This document shows, piece by piece, positions 62,153-64,000 of a DNA stretch of 64,000 nt. The translations under genes were made by a program, and so were the position numbers. The stretch's first letter is position 1, and every line of letters begins with the position of its first letter. The stretch is taken from positions 1-64,000 of the forward strand of contig CANPWP010000001.1 in assembly GCA_947584595.1 (NCBI GenBank), in the 5' to 3' direction. The notes beneath the pieces were generated by a model. It had not been told where the DNA came from. It searched no databases and saw nothing but the letters and a program-made list of their open reading frames with translations. This stretch comes from an uncultured Clostridia bacterium (GTDB lineage Bacteria; Bacillota; Clostridia; Oscillospirales; Acutalibacteraceae).

Positions 62153-63194
62153 TCCTAATTTTATAGATGTAATAAATTAAATTATATCTTTTTAACTGTA
62201 ATAGCCTAAAAATAATTCTAACCTTTTTGTTTTTTATATCCTTATAATTAACCTTTTTTAATATAGATGCCATTTTATATTTATCAGTAATTTCTTTTAA
62301 TTCAGTTATAATTGTCTTCCTATCCGCTTTTCGGGTCTTATCAAAAATCATATTAAAAACAACAATTTCTAAAAGTTTTAAAGTTTCCAATAATAATTTA
62401 TCCTCAAAATCTTTTTTTTGTAAATCTTCATGTTTTGAAAAAAACTGATATCTTTCATTTGTAGTTAACAAATAGGATGTTACCAACTTTTTATCATATT
62501 TTTTTAAAACAGTAGTAATATGGTCTGAAGAATAATTGTATAATGGAATATCCACATACCTGACAACATTAGAATAATAAAATAATATTAAATTAAACAA
62601 ATTATCTTCAAGATGATTTATTCTTTCATCAAATTGTATTCCAACTTTATTGATAAATTTTCTTCGATAAATTTTACCCCAAGGTACACCAATACCTGTA
62701 TAAATGTTTTCTTGAGGTTGCCCATATGCGGTATCAAGCAATTGAAAATATAAATCCCTTTTAGATTCATAAGTATTTTTAAAAATCCTGTTACCGTCAA
62801 AAAAGTGATCAACAACAACCAGATCCTCAATATTAACATTACAACAGCAACAAACTATGTCTGTTTCCGGAGTAAGTTTTTCAAACAAATATTCAACAGC
62901 ATTTTGCTCCAGCCAGTCGTCTGAATCTACAAACATAACATACTCGCCTTTAGACTCTTTAAGTCCATAATTACGGGCAACAGATACTCCTTTATTATCC
63001 TGATGATAAACTATAATATTTTCGTTTGAAACACTCAAGTCCTTACATTTTTTTAAACTATTATCTGTAGAACCATCATCAACAATTATGATTTCTATAT
63101 TTGAATAGGTTTGAGCAATAATACTATTTATACATCTTTTTATTGTTTTTTCTCTATTATATACCGGAACAATAACAGAAATTAACGGTAACAT
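62145..63194 (-). CDS. Glycosyltransferase family 2
   Basis: SVIVPVYNREKTIKRCINSI, IIVDDGSTDNS, FVDSDDWLE. Confidence 0.93.
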   Translation of the reverse strand: MLPLISVIVPVYNREKTIKRCINSIIAQTYSNIEIIIVDDGSTDNSLKKCKDLSVSNENIIVYHQDNKGVSVARNYGLKESKGEYVMFVDSDDWLEQNAVEYLFEKLTPETDIVCCCCNVNIEDLVVVDHFFDGNRIFKNTYESKRDLYFQLLDTAYGQPQENIYTGIGVPWGKIYRRKFINKVGIQFDERINHLEDNLFNLILFYYSNVVRYVDIPLYNYSSDHITTVLKKYDKKLVTSYLLTTNERYQFFSKHEDLQKKDFEDKLLLETLKLLEIVVFNMIFDKTRKADRKTIITELKEITDKYKMASILKKVNYKDIKNKKVRIIFRLLQLKRYNLIYYIYKIRSA

Positions 63195-63198
63195 AATA

Positions 63199-64000
63199 TT
63201 AAGCCTCTCTGAGTTCTGTACGTTTTTTTTGCTGTTTAATAATAAATGAATAACCTAAATAATTTGTCTTGCGTAAAATCATAAGCGGCAAATATCTAAT
63301 TCCTTTATAAATTTCAGGAAATTGCTTTTTTAGCCACAAATCATATTCTATAAACTCTTGTTTTAAAGAATTTTTATCTTCCATTAAAACAAGCATTTCA
63401 AAGTAATAATAACTTAATGCACGCAGTCTTTCATAATATATTTTTTGTAATTGCAAATTTTTTGTTTCGTTCTTTGTTAAACATAAAAGTGTCCGTAATA
63501 CATATTCAAACTCCTTATAATGTTTCTTCATTCCTTCAACACTAACACTTTGACCCGGACGTGATAAACGATAACAATAAATACTATATGGCATTATTGT
63601 AACACTTTTACAACAATTACAACTCCTAAATACATATTCATTATCTGTATAAAAGCAATGCTCTGTTATCGAAATATTATTTTCCTTTAACAAAGCTGTT
63701 TTAAATGTTAACGCATACATTTCAATGCTATAAGGCTGTACAGGTATTTCATCAATCGTACTATTTTTCACTCTGTCTGTTTTGTAATAAGGATTATCTA
63801 TAATAACCACTTTATTGGTAACATCATAAAATTTTGTAAAAGCAGTAACTACCATATCAGATTCACATTTTTCCAGTTCATCTAAAAACGCTGTTAAATC
63901 CTTTTTATTGTAATAATCATCACCATCAAGTTGTTTAAAATATTTTCCTGTAGCATTTCGTATTCCGGACGTAACAGTAGAACCCCAACCACCGTTTTTT
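63199..64000 (-). CDS. Glycosyltransferase family 2, truncated by the window end
   Basis: Frame stays open upstream of the ORF-track Met: KNGGWGSTVTSGIRNATGKYFKQLDGDDYYNKKDLTAFLDELEKCESD.. Confidence 0.85.
   Translation of the reverse strand, partial: KNGGWGSTVTSGIRNATGKYFKQLDGDDYYNKKDLTAFLDELEKCESDMVVTAFTKFYDVTNKVVIIDNPYYKTDRVKNSTIDEIPVQPYSIEMYALTFKTALLKENNISITEHCFYTDNEYVFRSCNCCKSVTIMPYSIYCYRLSRPGQSVSVEGMKKHYKEFEYVLRTLLCLTKNETKNLQLQKIYYERLRALSYYYFEMLVLMEDKNSLKQEFIEYDLWLKKQFPEIYKGIRYLPLMILRKTNYLGYSFIIKQQKKRTELREA

Noticed and set aside
1-64000. CRISPR arrays, prophage, transposases, tRNA/rRNA genes
   Set aside because: I looked for regularly spaced repeats, phage structural or integrase genes, transposase motifs and tRNA T-arm patterns and found nothing I could support; a tRNAscan/CRISPR search was not possible here.

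Overview
The window looks like a 64 kb chromosomal segment from a low-GC Clostridia bacterium, probably Oscillospiraceae/Ruminococcaceae (inference from gene content; no search was run). Genes run mostly on + from 1 to 15.7 kb: trmK, nif3-like, trmB, a two-component system, yqhQ/prmC, recA/recX, rimO, pgsA, and T-box-cysE-cysS. They run mostly on - from 16.7 to 64 kb: gpmI/tpiA/pgk, a dockerin-bearing alpha-amylase with a maltose-type ABC transporter, trmL, two M23 peptidases, luxS, a second EF-G, ilvD, lysS/greA, ftsEX, an msmX-like ATPase, glmS, and a surface-polysaccharide cluster at 52-64 kb. The strongest unusual signal is an 11-bp poly-C (poly-G on the coding strand) tract at 58110-58120. 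It sits inside a surface acyltransferase gene and shifts it out of frame; 10 or 13 Gs would restore one continuous ORF of about 370 aa. This is a phase-variation (contingency locus) candidate. Two other surface-type genes carry single-base frameshifts: an acyltransferase near 37524 and a DUF1919 gene near 52465. Other points of interest: (1) a consensus TTGACA-17-TATAAT promoter at 15821-15849 that drives an ORF-poor, structured ~570-nt transcript unit ending at a strong terminator, which is a candidate ncRNA; (2) a GH13-CBM26-dockerin amylase of amylosome type; (3) a cluster of three near-perfect tandem hairpins; (4) an accessory islet at 36.5-39.5 kb with a PD-(D/E)XK-like protein; (5) a 59-aa small CDS missing from the ORF track; (6) a GH88/GH105-like hydrolase embedded in a polysaccharide biosynthesis operon. 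I found no CRISPR array, prophage, transposase, rRNA or tRNA that I can support.
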